The notes beneath the pieces were generated by a model. The model was not told where the DNA came from. It searched no databases and worked only from the letters and a program-made list of their open reading frames with translations. Positions 45,651-57,523 of a stretch of 64,000 bases of DNA are shown piece by piece. The stretch spans positions 219,052,624 to 219,116,623 of the forward strand of contig NC_053389.1 of assembly GCF_905171765.1 (NCBI RefSeq), in the 5' to 3' direction. Numbering within the stretch: position 1 is the stretch's first letter; the number at the start of each line of letters is the position of its first letter. The stretch comes from Bufo bufo (Eukaryota; Chordata; Amphibia; Anura; Bufonidae). Made by a program: the position numbers and the translations under genes.

Positions 45651-47710
45651 TTTATTCCCATAGAGGGCTCACATTTCCTTCCTGATACTCTGAGTCACCT
45701 AAGTCCACCCCTTTTGGTCGGACGCTTTGGTCTGTCTTCTGTTCTGCCATTAGTATCTTAGCTGTCCATACGAGCAGAGCTCTGATGTTAGCACAACACT
45801 GAACATGTAACATGTAACTGCAAACATTGAAACAAACAGATCTGACAATACAGACATGAACACACAAAGGGCCCATAAAAACTTTTCATTGAAATAAAAA
45901 TGTACAGCTTGATCAATGCTGTTGGTACCAATAAAAAACCAAAAAACTTCCAAGAAAATAAAATAAAATTCTTAATGCGCATATTTAAAAACAAATACCG
46001 TATTCCATACGCATTCATATACATTTTCATGTACTCATCTTCACAAACCAGCTCATAACCACGCCCTTACACATAAAATATGAATTGCACACACAGCTCT
46101 GCTACGTACATACAACTCAGAGCCACACCCATTCACATTCCACTGAATCATATATCTTTCACCCAATCACACAATCTCTTTGTTACATTCCAAAATTTGC
46201 AGCACAGACAAACACAGCTTTCCGGGAAGCAGATATCCATACCACACCCAGAATTGCTGATGGTCTGTTACTGTAAAACAATATACATGTTAATCATACA
46301 GTCATTTTGTTAAAATTAACAAATCATCTTATATGCCATGTAGTTTTTTTGTTTAGTGTTATACACATCGCCCCTTATTCTATATAACTACGCCTTCTAC
46401 TTCCTCTTGTCTTGCGTCTCTTATTTCAGGAGTGTTCAAACAGGGGAAGTAAAGCAATACATCAAGACGTTCAGCTGTACCACATGTTCCTCAAACTTTT
46501 ACTCATACCTGAATAAGGACTTAGAATGGGTGCAACCTTAGATTGATACGAGTGGACACTTCCAATTAGCATCATCACTGCAGGCACATTTTAAACCATT
46601 GGAACATACAATTGGGAAAGATCTAATCCAATACTGGAGCCCTGTCTGGAATATCTTATAGATAACACAGGTTAGCATCTTCACATTCTGCCAATGCATT
46701 TAACAATTAGCAGCCCCCCTCCCCCCTCAACCCCCATATGAAATTCCTGAGCAGAGGAGGGGGGTGAGATGGCAGGGGGCTCTCTCTGAAAACACATCTC
46801 AGACAGAACAGGAAGAAGTTTTTTTTTTTGTTTTTTTTGTGGAACTACAAGTGACATTTTGGAGTTTACAGCAGATGTGGTGGGGGGGAAGGGGGGGGAA
46901 TGCCTCATGGCAACTTCTTTGTTCTCTATATAGGATTCAAAATCCTCCATCTTGAAATAAGAAATGCTGCTCATTTCATTTCTCTAACTTCAATTATCAA
47001 TACACTTATGCATTAACTGTCCATCTTTTAGTGCTGTAATCTCTAATTCTAGGACTATAAATCGTCACTATTTAAACACACACAGATCATTAGGGCAACA
47101 AAACTTAACCAGTTCATTTCTGAACATTTAACACTAGCCCTTTCTAATTGCAAACACTGAAACACTTTTTCCCTTGCCATGAATTAACTTCCTGACTCTG
47201 CTGTGTCTTGTCACTCACCGTAGCCCAATTGTCTACTCATGTGTTAACTAGGAAGTCATTTGTGGGACTAGACCGTGCAACAAAGTTTACATGTTGGCAG
47301 TGATAGAAACAGAATGATTTCAAAGCGGGATGCGACCGTAAACTTACCACCCGGCCAACATCTCACACAGACAGATAATCTTAATACTTCTAAAATACTT
47401 ATACTATATATACATAAGAGTTAATTCAAGCTTGTATCCTTCTGTTCCCAGAACAGATTATTCTTATATATAGTGCACTATCTAACGATACGGACCCAAA
47501 TGAGCCTCTTACAATCAACATTTTATACCTAACGATATGGACTCAATGATATGAGCCGCTTAAAATCAACATTTGCGTGTCCCAGACATCGCATCACTGA
47601 AATCATAAATAGATGGTTCGACTTACTTGAATGGGATTTTGGTCATTGCTCCAGGTCCAAGAGGACAAAAATTGATGTCCTTCACTGTAGACCTGAAGAG
47701 GACCCTCCCA
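45651..47710 (-). other. ERV leader/gag interval without recognisable gag
   Basis: The space between the primer site and pol is about 2 kb, enough for gag, but no matrix, capsid or zinc-knuckle motif is visible on the minus strand. The DNA is AT-rich with homopolymer runs. Gag is either eroded beyond recognition or deleted and replaced. Confidence 0.4.
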
Positions 47711-47733
47711 ATCCCGGAAACCGAGCCCCCAGA
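47711..47733 (-). promoter_or_regulatory. ERV primer-binding-like site (tRNA-Pro type)
   Basis: Directly inside the LTR end, the minus strand reads TGGGGGCTCGG, TTT, CCGGGAT. The proline-tRNA site of gammaretroviruses has the same two halves joined by a single T, so this copy carries extra bases in the middle. Position next to the LTR supports the call. Confidence 0.7.
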
Positions 47734-47735
47734 AC

Positions 47736-48233
47736 TGTTAGGAAAATTTACTCTCTTTTACCTAACTTGTCCCTGTCTTCAGATTTCGGCGATCAGCTTG
47801 AATTAAGTCTAACCGGTACCGGGAGAATGAACTAGATTGACCACATGAACACATGTCTATTTCCAATCCATTCTGGTTTATTCACAGCTGGCAAACTGTT
47901 TTAATAGAGGGGGTTGAGCTTCCTTTACATCCAATCATATGTTAGCATTAGTATTTGACCTATAATATGGTCACACATGAGCTCTGCATTAACATAATAG
48001 CTGACTCATAGTAACAGCATTTGACCAATCAGGTATATACACATGAGCTAGCAGACACTTGAGCCAGATGACCTTATATGGCTTGGACTGTTCATACTTT
48101 CAAACTAAGGAATGTATGGATTCCTTGAAACAGTTTAAGGAAGTGTCTCACATTCCTTAAGGGGGAAGGGAGGTTTTGTAGTGCACTAACCAAATGTAAT
48201 ACACGTGGCTAAATGAGACAAAATGGAGTCACA
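47736..48233 (-). repeat. ERV 5' LTR
   Basis: On the minus strand it begins TGTGACTCCATTTTGTCTCA and ends TTTTCCTAACA. A TATA-like CCATATAAGG lies near 48075 and AATAAA near 47882, in the right order. The 5' border could be a few bases further out. No partner LTR exists in the window, so age cannot be estimated from LTR divergence. Confidence 0.78.
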
Positions 48234-48369
48234 TATATCCCATCAACCACCACTGAATCCGCTGCAGATTTTTCACTGCATACACCATACACCAGTTTTT
48301 GGCATTAAAAAAGTTGCAAGACCCCTTTTTGCGACATTTAAGACACCTATGTGACAATATTTTGCCACA

Positions 48370-48800
48370 CTCTAGTTCTGTGGCATAAGATGCACTTTGT
48401 TCCTGCTGGATTACATACACCCAGTTCCTGTGGGATTAGATATTCCTGGTTCTGCAGGATTACGCGTAGATATGTTCAATTGCCGCAATATTAGATATAT
48501 TCTGTTCCTGCAGGATTAAGCATACAGGAGGACATTTACAAAGACTTTCTTTTTGCGTCACTCTTTGTTTCCCCTCTGCGCTGCCAGATGACTTGCCTTA
48601 TTTATGACGAAGCGTGCCCCTGACTGGAGTAATTTTTACTCCTTTTTACGCCTGTTTTCAGGCCTCACAGTTAAATGACCCCCACAGTTCCTGTGAGAAT
48701 GGATATACTCGGCTTCTGTGGGATTAGTTAATCTTGGTTGCTGCAGAATTGGACATACCCCGTTCCTGTGACATTAGATACGTTCAGTTTACTGTTGTCT
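48370..48800. repeat. Degenerate tandem repeat, unit about 45-50 bp
   Basis: Variants of 'gttcctgtgggattagatat' and 'attctgttcctgcaggatta' recur, interrupted by unrelated DNA at 48525-48680. The array stops about 60 bp before exon 14. Confidence 0.65.
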
Positions 48801-48860
48801 CCAGTATTTAGACGGGCAGTGAAGTATCCTTGGTTATTTGGTATCCTCTTTTGCCTCCAG

Positions 48861-49041
48861 GCTGCTAACAGATGCATCCACTGAATCTCATTACCGTGGT
48901 TTGTATCAGCGACTCCTAGATGCCGTTGAGCAATGTGTTGGTCGAGCCCTGAACGACCAGTTCTCCAGACAACAGCGACTCATGAAAATCCTTAAGGATG
49001 TCGCAGAGAAAGTGAAGAATTCTCCAGAGGACAAAAGACAG
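48861..49041 (+). CDS. PIK3C2G: PIK3C2G coding exon 14 (helical domain)
   Basis: The acceptor is TTTTGCCTCCAG and the donor is AGACAG|GTGAGT. It completes the split tryptophan and gives LLTDASTESHYRGLYQRLLD, then ALNDQFSRQQRLMKILKDVA and ending EDKRQ. Mammalian gamma has LLKNAENEAHFKSWYQKLLA and ALNDEFSKEQKLIKILGDIG. It ends in phase 0. Confidence 0.97.
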
Positions 49042-49137
49042 GTGAGTTCTGACCATGATGAATTGTACTGCACAGGGGCAGTGGACAAAAGTGAATCAAA
49101 CACATATCTTCTGGCAGACCAACCGTCCACTAAAAGG

Positions 49138-49363
49138 CTAGGGCTACACAGCGACGTGTATTGCCAAAATGTTGCGCAACATTTTTTATAACGACAGTCG
49201 CAAAAAAGTTGGATTTTTGTGCGACAGTCGCAGCATGTTGCAGTGCGGCAGCATTGATTATTATTACAAAAAATTTGCACGACATTGGTGCGACATGAAT
49301 GTTGCAGTGTAGTTGTACCGGTTTTGTCGCGCGAGACACATGTCACCATGTAGCCGTAGCCTA
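49138..49363. mobile_element. MITE with 'GGGCTACAC' inverted ends
   Basis: The left 'ctagggctacacagcgac' faces the right 'gtcaccatgtagccgtagcctaa'. The interior has 'ttgttgcgcaacatt' and 'gtcgcacaaaaatcc'-type inverted words. The target duplication is not clear. Confidence 0.6.
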
Positions 49364-50558
49364 ATTTATGATGCAAGCATCCACTCACAGTTTGGTTGTT
49401 GTTCTGTAGAACATAATTTTTCCACAAGTTCCCAGGAAGAAGCCAAATCAGCAGCCAGTTTTTTGGGGCACAGTGTTCACTGGCATCATCACCGCTCTCA
49501 GAGGAGATTATTTTGGGTTTTGGACGCGAGATGTGCAGCGAGACGGACCGCAGGGGAAACACGTGGGCCGATGGGGGTAGTAATTGTCACGGTTAGCAGA
49601 GCCTCCCTGGGCTGGCAGTGCAGTGGATGGGAAGACAGCACTGAATCCTCCGGGGCACTCTCTATTGCAGGGAACACCAGCCAGATGGAAGTTGAGGTGC
49701 CCTTGATGGTGTAGGTAAGGCATGGCCAACTTGTGTGGTCTCCAGCTGTTGTAAAACTACAACTCCCACCATACCCTGCTGTAGGGTGATAGCTGTAGGT
49801 AGTCTGGGCATGCTGGGAGTTGTAGTTTTGCAACAGCTGGAGAGCCTCTGGTTGGCCATCCCTGGTGTAGGTGTTTAAGGTGCTTTGGTGGCTGGGCCCC
49901 TGTGTTCGTGACGCCAGCACCGTTAGGTGCAAATGTTTAGTGTAGTAGTAGTAATAAAGAGTCAGTTGTTGTAAAACAATTCAAACATTTACTTGAATCA
50001 ACAGTCTCAAGGCAGATGTTACAGTCCATCAATAAAGTGCATTCATATGGCATAAGTGAGGACTCAGAAATAAGTTAAATTGTATTCCTCTTATCAGGTT
50101 TGTCAGTTGAGTTTTCTCTTTAAGGTTGACACTTTACAGGCAAGACTTCTTATAATAGTTCTAAGCTTAATCTATAGCACTCTGGTACTAAATATGCTGG
50201 TTTCGGTTTACTTTGAGCTATCCTATAAGGGTGTTCTCCCTCGTGGCAGGCATCAGCCTCCTGCTACATTATTTGCAGGAGGCACTCCTAAAAAGGTTTA
50301 GGTTTTTCCACTATGTCCTGGAAGGCTTGTGTAGCGGATAAGGACAATTCTGTGCACTAATTATCCATACGTGTCCCGGCACTTGGAAAGTTGCTCTCAG
50401 GCACTTGTGCTGATGAGGTCCATAAGCTAGACTCAGCTGTAACCCTCACTAGGCTTGCTTAATATTTAGACATACCGGTAGACTCACTGTCTGGTTCTTG
50501 GTTGCTATGGTTGTCTTCTCCAGGATTGATCAGGGCCCAGAGGAAAGGAAAACAGTTA
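49364..50558. other. Unassigned intron DNA, LTR-like in parts
   Basis: Apart from the hAT MITE at 49717-49864, I see no terminal repeats or exon. Wording such as 'ctgtgttcgtgacgccagc' is in the style of amphibian LTRs, possibly on the minus strand, continuing to 51535-51720 beyond the fold-back MITE. This is a guess. Confidence 0.3.
49717..49864. mobile_element. 148-bp palindromic hAT-like MITE with 8-bp target duplication
   Basis: Same family as 8194-8333: 'ctccagctgttgtaaaacta' faces its inverted copy. GTGTAGGT flanks both sides (49709-49716 and 49865-49872). Confidence 0.85.
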
Positions 50559-51531
50559 GGCCCCTTTCACACGGGTGAGTTTTCCGCGCGGGTGCGATGT
50601 GTGAGGTGAACGCATTGCACCCGCACTGAATCCGGACCTATTCATTTCTATGGGGCTGTGCACATGAGAGGTGATTTTCACGCATCACTTGTGCGTTGCG
50701 TGAAAATCGCAGCATGCTCCTCTTTGTCCGTTTTCCACGCAACGCAGGCCCTATAGAAGTGAATGGGGCTGCGTGTAAATCGCAAGCATCCGCAAGCAAG
50801 TGCGGATGCGGTGCGATTTTCACGCACGGTTGCTAGGAGACGATCGGGATGGGGACCCGATCTTTATTATTTTCCCTTATAACATGGTTATAAGGGAAAA
50901 TAATAGCATTCTTAATACAGAATGCTTAGTACAATAGGGCTGGAGGGGTTAAAAAAAAATAATAATAATTTAACTCACCTTAATCCACTTGCTCGCGCAG
51001 CCCGGCTTCTCTTCTGTCTTCATCTTTGCTGTGCACAGGAAAAGGACCTGTGGTGACGTCACTGCGCTCATCACATGGCCCGTCACATGATCCATCACCA
51101 TGGTGATGGATCATGTGATGGGCCATGTGAGGAGCACAGTGACGTCATCAAAGGTCCTTTTCCTCAAAGAAGAAGACACAAGAGATGCCGGCTGCACGAG
51201 CAAGTGGATTAAGGTGAGTTAAATTATTTTTTATTTTTCTTTAACCCCTCCAGCCCTATTGTACTAAGCATTCTGTATTAAGAATGCTATTATTTTCCCT
51301 TATAACCATGTTATAAGGGAAAATAATAAAATCTACACAACACTAACCCAAACCCGAACTTCTGTGAAGAAGTCCAAGTTCGGGTCTGGGTACCAAACAT
51401 GGCGATTTTTCTCACGCGCATGCAAAACGCATTACAATGTTTTGCCCTCGCGTGGAAAAATCGTGCATTTTCCCGCAACGCACCCGCATCTTATCTGGGC
51501 CTAAAAACATGACGCCCGTGTGAAAGAGGCC
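50559..51531. mobile_element. 973-bp fold-back MITE, TTA target
   Basis: It begins GGCCCCTTTCACACGGG and ends CCCGTGTGAAAGAGGCC, with TTA on both sides (50556-50558, 51532-51534). About 290-bp inner arms ('ttattttcccttataacatg', 'cagccctattgtacta') are reverse complements around 'tccatcaccatggtgatgga' (51091-51110). It shares the TTA target and GGCC start of the other Harbinger-like elements here. Confidence 0.88.
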
Positions 51532-51534
51532 TTA

Positions 51535-52265
51535 CATGGTGACTTTAGCCTGTTTCTCTCCTCCATGAACTTGCTTTCCTCCTCACTCACTAACTACTTC
51601 ACTTCAACTAACTTTATTAACACACCCCAAGCTATATATATTATGTGGTGCCAGCACCACCTAGGGGCGAATGGGTGGAATGACAATGCCAAACTGATAA
51701 TGTGAAATACCATACATTAGATAAATTCATAACTAAGCAGATGTTTAAAGTGTCCCATTTACACACATATGTGGAACGCTTCAGATGTTAAAGGTTTTCT
51801 TGCCAGTTACTGTATTGTACACAACATATATCATTGCGCGATTATCTGCTATAAACTACTCTTATCCAGTGACTGATCCCCTCCAAATATCTGTCCCTGA
51901 GTCTACAATACTACTGTGAAATGTCTTAGTTTTTGGAGCACTGGGTAATACTGTAACTAAGATGGCCGTTATTACAGCTATTGCAGAGGCAGTCAGGCTC
52001 CTGAATGACTATGCTGTCCAATTATACAGTGATACATGATACATCCTGCACTACTTCAGGAGTGTGGGAGAGCTAGGTGACAACCTGTGTGTGCTCTAAT
52101 GGCAGCTAATATAGTTGCTACTACTTGCCCATGCTCCTTAAAGGCCCATTGCCCTGTTTTGTACTAACATACTGATATTTACTGGGTTTGGCTGACATTT
52201 TGCAGGAGAGTGGGTCACTGTTTCCCCCACTCCATTGCTGTGTCTGCAGTAAATCGCTTTTTGGC
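51535..52265. other. Unassigned intron DNA
   Basis: Nothing identifiable: no paired splice sites with an open frame, no terminal repeats and no tandem structure up to the minisatellite. Confidence 0.4.
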
Positions 52266-52269
52266 GCCA

Positions 52270-52985
52270 TCCATGTAAAAGCAGAATAGTGCTGCACTTC
52301 TGGATGTGACTGGAGTATAAGACATGAGGTAATGGCAGAATAGTGCTGCACTTCTGGATGTGACTGGAGTAAAAGACATGATGTAACAGAAGAATAGTGG
52401 CTGCAGATCTGGATGTGACTGGAGTATAGGACATAATGTAACAGCAGAATAGTGCTGCACTTCTGGATGTGACTGGTGTATAAGACATGAGGTAACAACA
52501 AAATAGTGGCTGCAGATCTGGATGTGACTGGATTATAAGACATAAGGTTACAGAAGAATAGTGCTGCACTTCTGGATGTGACTGGAGTATAAGAAATGAT
52601 GTAACAGCAGAATAGTGCTGCACTTCTGGATGAGGTAATGCACTTGATGCACTGGATGAGGTAATAGTGCTGCACTTCTGGATGTGACTTGATGCACTGA
52701 ATGCACTGGATGAGGTAATAGTGCTGCACTTCTGGATGTGACTGGTGTATAAGACATGAGGTAACAACAAAATAGTGGCTGCAGATCTGGATGTGACTGG
52801 ATTATAAGACATAAGGTTACAGAAGAATAGTGCTGCTCTTTTGGATGTGACTCGAGCATAGGACATGAGGTAATGGCAGAATAGTGCTGCACTTCTGGAT
52901 GTGACTGGAGTATAAGACATGATATAACAGCAGAATAGTGCTGCACTTCTGGATGTGACTGGAGTATAAGACATGATATAACAGC
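52270..52985. repeat. 54-bp minisatellite, block 1
   Basis: The unit is 'agaatagtgctgcacttctg', 'gatgtgactggagtataaga', 'catgatgtaacagc'. There are about 13 copies, some with 'gtggctgcagatctggatg' in place of the standard start, and a rearranged part at 52620-52730. The same unit makes block 2 at 61205-61690. Long minus-strand open frames across it come from the 54-bp period. Confidence 0.92.
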
Positions 52986-53894
52986 GGCTGCTGTGTTCCG
53001 CTGTTCCCCTGCTTACCACCGTGGTCCTGGGCGCTGTGTTCAGCGGTGATCTTCTGCCAGTGCTTCGCATTCACTGATGCAGTCCTGGGCTCTGTCTGTG
53101 TAGGTGCTGTTGTTCTGGGATCCACTCCACAGTTTTCTCTCTGCCCTGGCCACAGCATGTTTGCTGCTTGATTCCTGAAGCACTTCCTTAATGGATATCT
53201 GTCACATTTAGACCCTAATTTCAATTTTCATATATGTAGTTACTAATAACATGATATTTCAGAATCAGTTACTATTAGACTGACTTACCCCATATTTATT
53301 GAGATTCAGCCCTTAGCAACCAGTCTGCATAAAACTGCAATTTCACTATTCAGTTAAGATGGCCGCCACTGCCCTTACCCTGAGGCTAATCCCGCCTGCC
53401 CTCACTAGCCAGTAACAATAGCCCCCCAAAAGTGTCAGTAACCAGGGCCCTCCCCCCTAAAGGGTTAATCTCCTGCAGCACAAAGGGGTCCTCTTACCAC
53501 ATGTTGCTTTCATTTATACACTGAGCAGATGGCAGATCTCCCTTCCCTGTTGTGCGCTGCTCCAACTCTGCATTCTCCAGCTCTGCTGAGTGAGGGAGCG
53601 TCTGCCAAGCGCAGGGACAGGGAGAAGTGCACACAGCCCAGGCACTGTTATCAGCTGCTGGGGAGAACCTGGCTTTAATCATTTACTTACAGTCCCTGGC
53701 TGTCAGTAATGTGACCCTGCACGCTGCGTGCTCCGTCTATCCGACCATGCCTAGCAACCCTATTTTAAGCACAGGTAAAAGTAGGCAGTACAGGGAACAA
53801 AAATGTGGAATTAAGGGGTAATTGAATACACCGTGAAAAGTTGAAAAAGGGCCACCAGGGTGAATCACCACAATCAAATACTCAAAAAAAAAAA
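52986..53894. other. Repeat-like DNA between minisatellite and Gypsy LTR
   Basis: It contains 'taatggatatctgtcacatt', a common amphibian repeat style, and a GC-rich part at 52990-53160. No ends, genes or exons are defined. Confidence 0.35.
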
Positions 53895-54375
53895 AATCCT
53901 TTAAGGGCTGGCGTGCGTCACTTCCTGTGCTTTATGGGTTAGGTCATGTGACCTCGCTGACCAATCCTAGCCCTCCTGCACATATAGAAGTGTCTCAGCC
54001 TCCTTCCCAGATGCCTGAGTGTCAAGGTCCTTGTGTCCTGCTAAGGTTCCTGATATCTGCTTGTGTTGCTGACTCGTACTTGTATTCCTGGACTCTGCAA
54101 CCTGTTTGATCCCTGCCTGCCTGCCTTGACTCTCCTGTTGCCGACCTAGATTCTCTGACCAGTACCTGTGCCGCCTGCCCTGACCTATTGCCTGTCTGAC
54201 TTCGCCTCTGCTTCATCCTTCAGTTCTGCACTGTTGCTCCTGGTTACTGTTCCCCTTGGGAAAGTCTATCCCCACCATCAGGGTACTGTGAAGATCAAGG
54301 AGTTCACGTACACAAGGCCCTTAGAGGAGGTAGGACACATGGCACAGTGGGTTCACACCCGCTGATTCGTGACAG
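53895..54375 (+). repeat. Probable 5' LTR of the Gypsy element
   Basis: It ends 'ctgattcgtgaca' directly before leader DNA ('ctgaggccagggacc'). It has a TATA-like 'gcacatatagaag' near 53978 and the 'ctgcctgcctgcctt' wording of amphibian Gypsy LTRs. The left border is approximate and no partner LTR is available. Confidence 0.5.
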
Positions 54376-54468
54376 TACACTGAGGCCAGGGACCCCGCTG
54401 GTCACCCCAAGCCTGTCGTTCAGTAATTGTTACATGAAGTAAGGTGTCAGAGTGAACGTCAGGATGTC

Positions 54469-55253
54469 ATGATGAAGTTCATGCCAAATGTTGCTGCTAG
54501 TCTCGATGCCATCTCTTCTCCAGCTACTGCAGGGTCGCCAGCCGCTGCTACCCCTGCAATACCCACACCGGTGAATCCTGATTTGTGTACCGCTGGTGTG
54601 CAACTGGCTCTGCCATCCCCCAACCTGTTGTGGATTCCTGAACCAGTGCCTGATCCTCTCTGAGTTGCATGGACAGAAGTTTCCCAGTGAGCGGTCCAAG
54701 GTTGCCTTCATTGTGTCCCTGCTGTCTGATTAGGCCCTTGTTTGGGCAAATCATATTTGGGAACATGGAGGTCCAGAGACCACTAATCTGCAGTCTTTCC
54801 TGGCTACCTTCTGGCTGGTCTTTGAAGAGCCCGGACGCACGTCCTCTGCTGCGTCTAAGACAGGGTTCCTCGTCTGTGGGTCAGTTTCGTACCCTGGCTG
54901 CCGAACTTGCATGCAACAATGAGGCTCAACTGGCGGTGTTCTGGGAGGGCCTTTCTGACCAGATTAAGGATGAATTAGCTGGTCGCGACTGTCCGTCTAC
55001 TCTGAATGACCTCATCACCTTGGCCACAAGGATAGGTATGCGTTTCAGGGAACGTTCTAAGGAGGTCGCATGCACCAGAAGACCACCTCGTTTGGCTTCA
55101 TCCTTCCAGAGGCCGGTTCTTCCTCTAGTGTTCACCCCATCTGAAGAGCCCATGCAAATAGAGCACCTTCGATTGTCTGACCAGGAATGTTTATGCCGCA
55201 AAGCAGAGAATCTGTGTCTGTATTGTGGAGGCAAGTCCCACTTTGATGCGTAA
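54469..55253 (+). pseudogene. Gypsy gag (capsid and zinc knuckle), broken
   Basis: Frames at 54469-54663 and 54669-55253 cover gag with a shift between them. The second has the capsid phrase LAAELACNNEAQLAVFWEGL, DQIKDELAGR and LATRIGMRFRERSKE. It ends in the zinc knuckle CLYCGGKSHFDA, where a stop falls just before the last cysteine of the C-x2-C-x4-H-x4-C motif; the next cysteine is in another frame. Confidence 0.8.
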
Positions 55254-55628
55254 TTGTCCACAGAAGCCTGGAAACGCCAATGTCTAGGATCAGTTGGAGA
55301 GGTGGTTCTAGACAAGGAGAAGTCCTCTCTGAAACTTTCAGTTCCAGTGACTCTCTCTCACAAGGAAGTCACACTGTCTGTGCCTGCATTCTTGGACTCT
55401 GGGTCAGCCGGTAACTTCATTCAGCAACCTCTGGTCCATTGGTACCGGCTCCCTTCCATCCGTCTAGAAAGGCTTCTGTGTGTGGCTTCCGTAAATGGAC
55501 TGCCACTTCCTGAACCTGTGTTTACTTTTACTATGCCCCTTAAGTTGCAAATAGGGGTTCTGCATTCAGAGATGATCTCCTTCTATGTGCTGCCATCTGT
55601 GAATCCGGTTATCCTTGGTCTTCCCTAG
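55254..55628 (+). pseudogene. Gypsy aspartic protease
   Basis: The frame contains the active-site phrase VPAFLDSGSAGNFIQ (aspartate near 55395) and the second hydrophobic block NPVILGLP, as in Gypsy retropepsins. The domain itself is open but is separated from gag and RT by stops. Confidence 0.82.
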
Positions 55629-55678
55629 CTGCGTCAGCATACTCCAGTTGTGAACTGGCACTCCGTTCAGATTCTGCA

Positions 55679-56572
55679 TTGGGGATCATCCTGTCAGTCC
55701 ACCTGCTTATCGGAAGTCCGACCTGTTCCTCGCCTACTGTACCTGTAGACCTGCCTGAACTTCTGCAGCAGTATGCCAGTTTTGCGGATGTCTTCAGTAA
55801 GAAAGAGGCTGAGACCCTGCCTCTTCATCGTCCATATGATTATCCGATTGACCTTCTGCCTGGTGCACCTCCTCTTCATGGTTGAGTCTACCCACTCTCA
55901 CTTCCCGAGACCCAAGCGATGTCTGATTACATCAAGGAGAAGCTCGAGAGGGGGTTTATCCGGAAATCTATTTCACCAGCCGGTGCCGGGTTCTTCTTTG
56001 TGCAGGAAAAAAAGATGGATCCTTACGGCCCTGTATCGACTATCGAGATCTGAATAAGGTCACAGTCAAGTATCGATACCATCTTCTGCTAATCTCCAAA
56101 CTCTTTGACAGGATCCGGGGACCTAAGGCCTTGACATTACGTATACAACCTTATCCGCATTCGAAAGGGTGATGAGTGGAAGACTGCTTTCAACACTCGT
56201 GATGGACACTACGAGTATCTCGTCATGCCCTTCGGTCTGTGCACTGCTCCCGCAGTATTCCAGGAGTTGGTAAACGATATCTTCCGGGACCTGGTCTATG
56301 TCTGCGTGATAGTGTACCTGGACGATATACTGATCTATTCTCCAGATTTGACCACTCACCGGAAGCATGTACGTTTAGTTTTACAGCAGTTGAGAGAGAA
56401 TCGACTTTATGCCAAACTCGAGAAATGCATCTTTAAAAAATCTACTGTACCGTTCCTCGGATACATCATCTCGGATGCTGGGTTGCAGATGGATCATGAA
56501 AAATTGAATGCAGTAATGGACTGCCCCCCCCCCCACAGGGTCTTTGTGCTATACAGAGCTTGGATTTGCTAA
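55679..56572 (+). pseudogene. Gypsy reverse transcriptase
   Basis: The early part (KKDGS-type and YRDLNKV wording near 56005-56065) is spread over two frames. The later part is open from 56225: MPFGLCTAPAVFQELVNDIF, then the catalytic YLDDILIYS (near 56315) and VPFLGYIISDAGLQMD. Stops and shifts near 55885, 56060 and 56520 inactivate it. Confidence 0.85.
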
Positions 56573-57152
56573 TTTCTATCATCAGTTCCATCACAAATTT
56601 TTCATCTCTTACATCTCCGATGTCCGCTCTTACTAAGAAATCGGTGAATGCCAGACACTGGACTCCTGAGTCAGAGGCCGCCTTCGTCCAATTAAAAGGT
56701 CCTTTGCTTCTGCACCTGTTTTGTGTCATCCCGATGTCTCCAGCCAATTCTTTTTAGAAGTGGATGCCTCCTCAATAGGAGCCGGTGCTGTTTTCCTACA
56801 GAAAGGTTCCATGGGCAAGATGTTTACATGTGGATTCTCCTCTGAGCTATTCTCACCTGAGAGGAATTACTGTATAGGAGACAGAGAGCTTCTAGCCATA
56901 AAACTTGCCTTGGAGGAGTGGCAGTATCTATTGGAGGTGACTCAGCATCAAGTGATAATCTTCACCGACCACAAGAACCTTACCTTACATACGGCCCAAT
57001 GTCTGAACCCTCGCAAAGCCACATGGGCACTCTTCTTCTCCCGTTTTGATTTTGAGCTTCACTTTCGCCTGGCCGAGAAGAACATCAAGGCGGATGCTCT
57101 GTCTTGGTCATTTGACTTCTCCGACCAGCAGGAGGAGCCCAGTACACTGTAG
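56573..57152 (+). pseudogene. Gypsy RNase H
   Basis: From 56721 the frame gives FLEVDASSIGAGAVFLQKG, ERNYCIGDRELLAIKLALEE and VIIFTDHKNLTLHTAQ. These carry the D, E and D residues of RNase H in order. The domain is the best preserved part of the element. Confidence 0.87.
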
Positions 57153-57523
57153 ATCCTGCTCGCTTGATTACAGTGGCTCTTGTCCTGCTAAAAGACATCC
57201 CTCCCGGAAAGACATTCGTGCCATCTGCCAAGAGAAAACGTATTCTAGCTTGGGGGCACAACTCCAAACTGGCTGGTCACTCAGGGATCCACAAGACCAC
57301 AGAACTTTTGTCTCGCCACTACTGGTGGCCCACACTGTCTAAGGATGTGCGTGATTATGTGTCTGCCTACACTGTCTGTGCTCAGAATAAAGTCTCCAGG
57401 ACCAAACCACCTGGGCTGTTGTTACCTCTTCCTGTTCCTGATGCCCCATGGCAACACATTGCCATGGTCTTTGTTACAGATCTGCCCTCTTCTGCCAGAT
57501 GTACAGCTATCTAGGTGGTTGTG

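Larger units (their letters stand above)
42140..48233 (-). mobile_element. Endogenous retrovirus, gammaretrovirus-like, truncated
   Basis: Read on the minus strand, the order is 5' LTR (48233-47736), primer-binding region, about 2 kb without a recognisable gag, pol remains (about 45650-43150), then env (43213 to about 42140). The env frame runs into MITE-like DNA near 42100-42140, and no 3' LTR is found. Many frameshifts and stops break pol. A proline-tRNA-like primer site and the env type suggest a gamma/epsilon-type retrovirus. It lies antisense in the intron between exons 13 and 14. Confidence 0.85.

Noticed and set aside
46681..46974. Minus-strand frame as ERV gag
   Set aside because: It shows no matrix, capsid or zinc-knuckle motif and depends on homopolymer runs.
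52121..53070. Minus-strand open frame of about 310 codons with repeated QKCST-like phrases
   Set aside because: It is the 54-bp minisatellite read in frame. The same artefact occurs at 61076-61694.
54669..57514. A domesticated Gypsy-derived gene
   Set aside because: Stops and shifts break every domain, and LTR-type DNA lies alongside. It is a decayed element.
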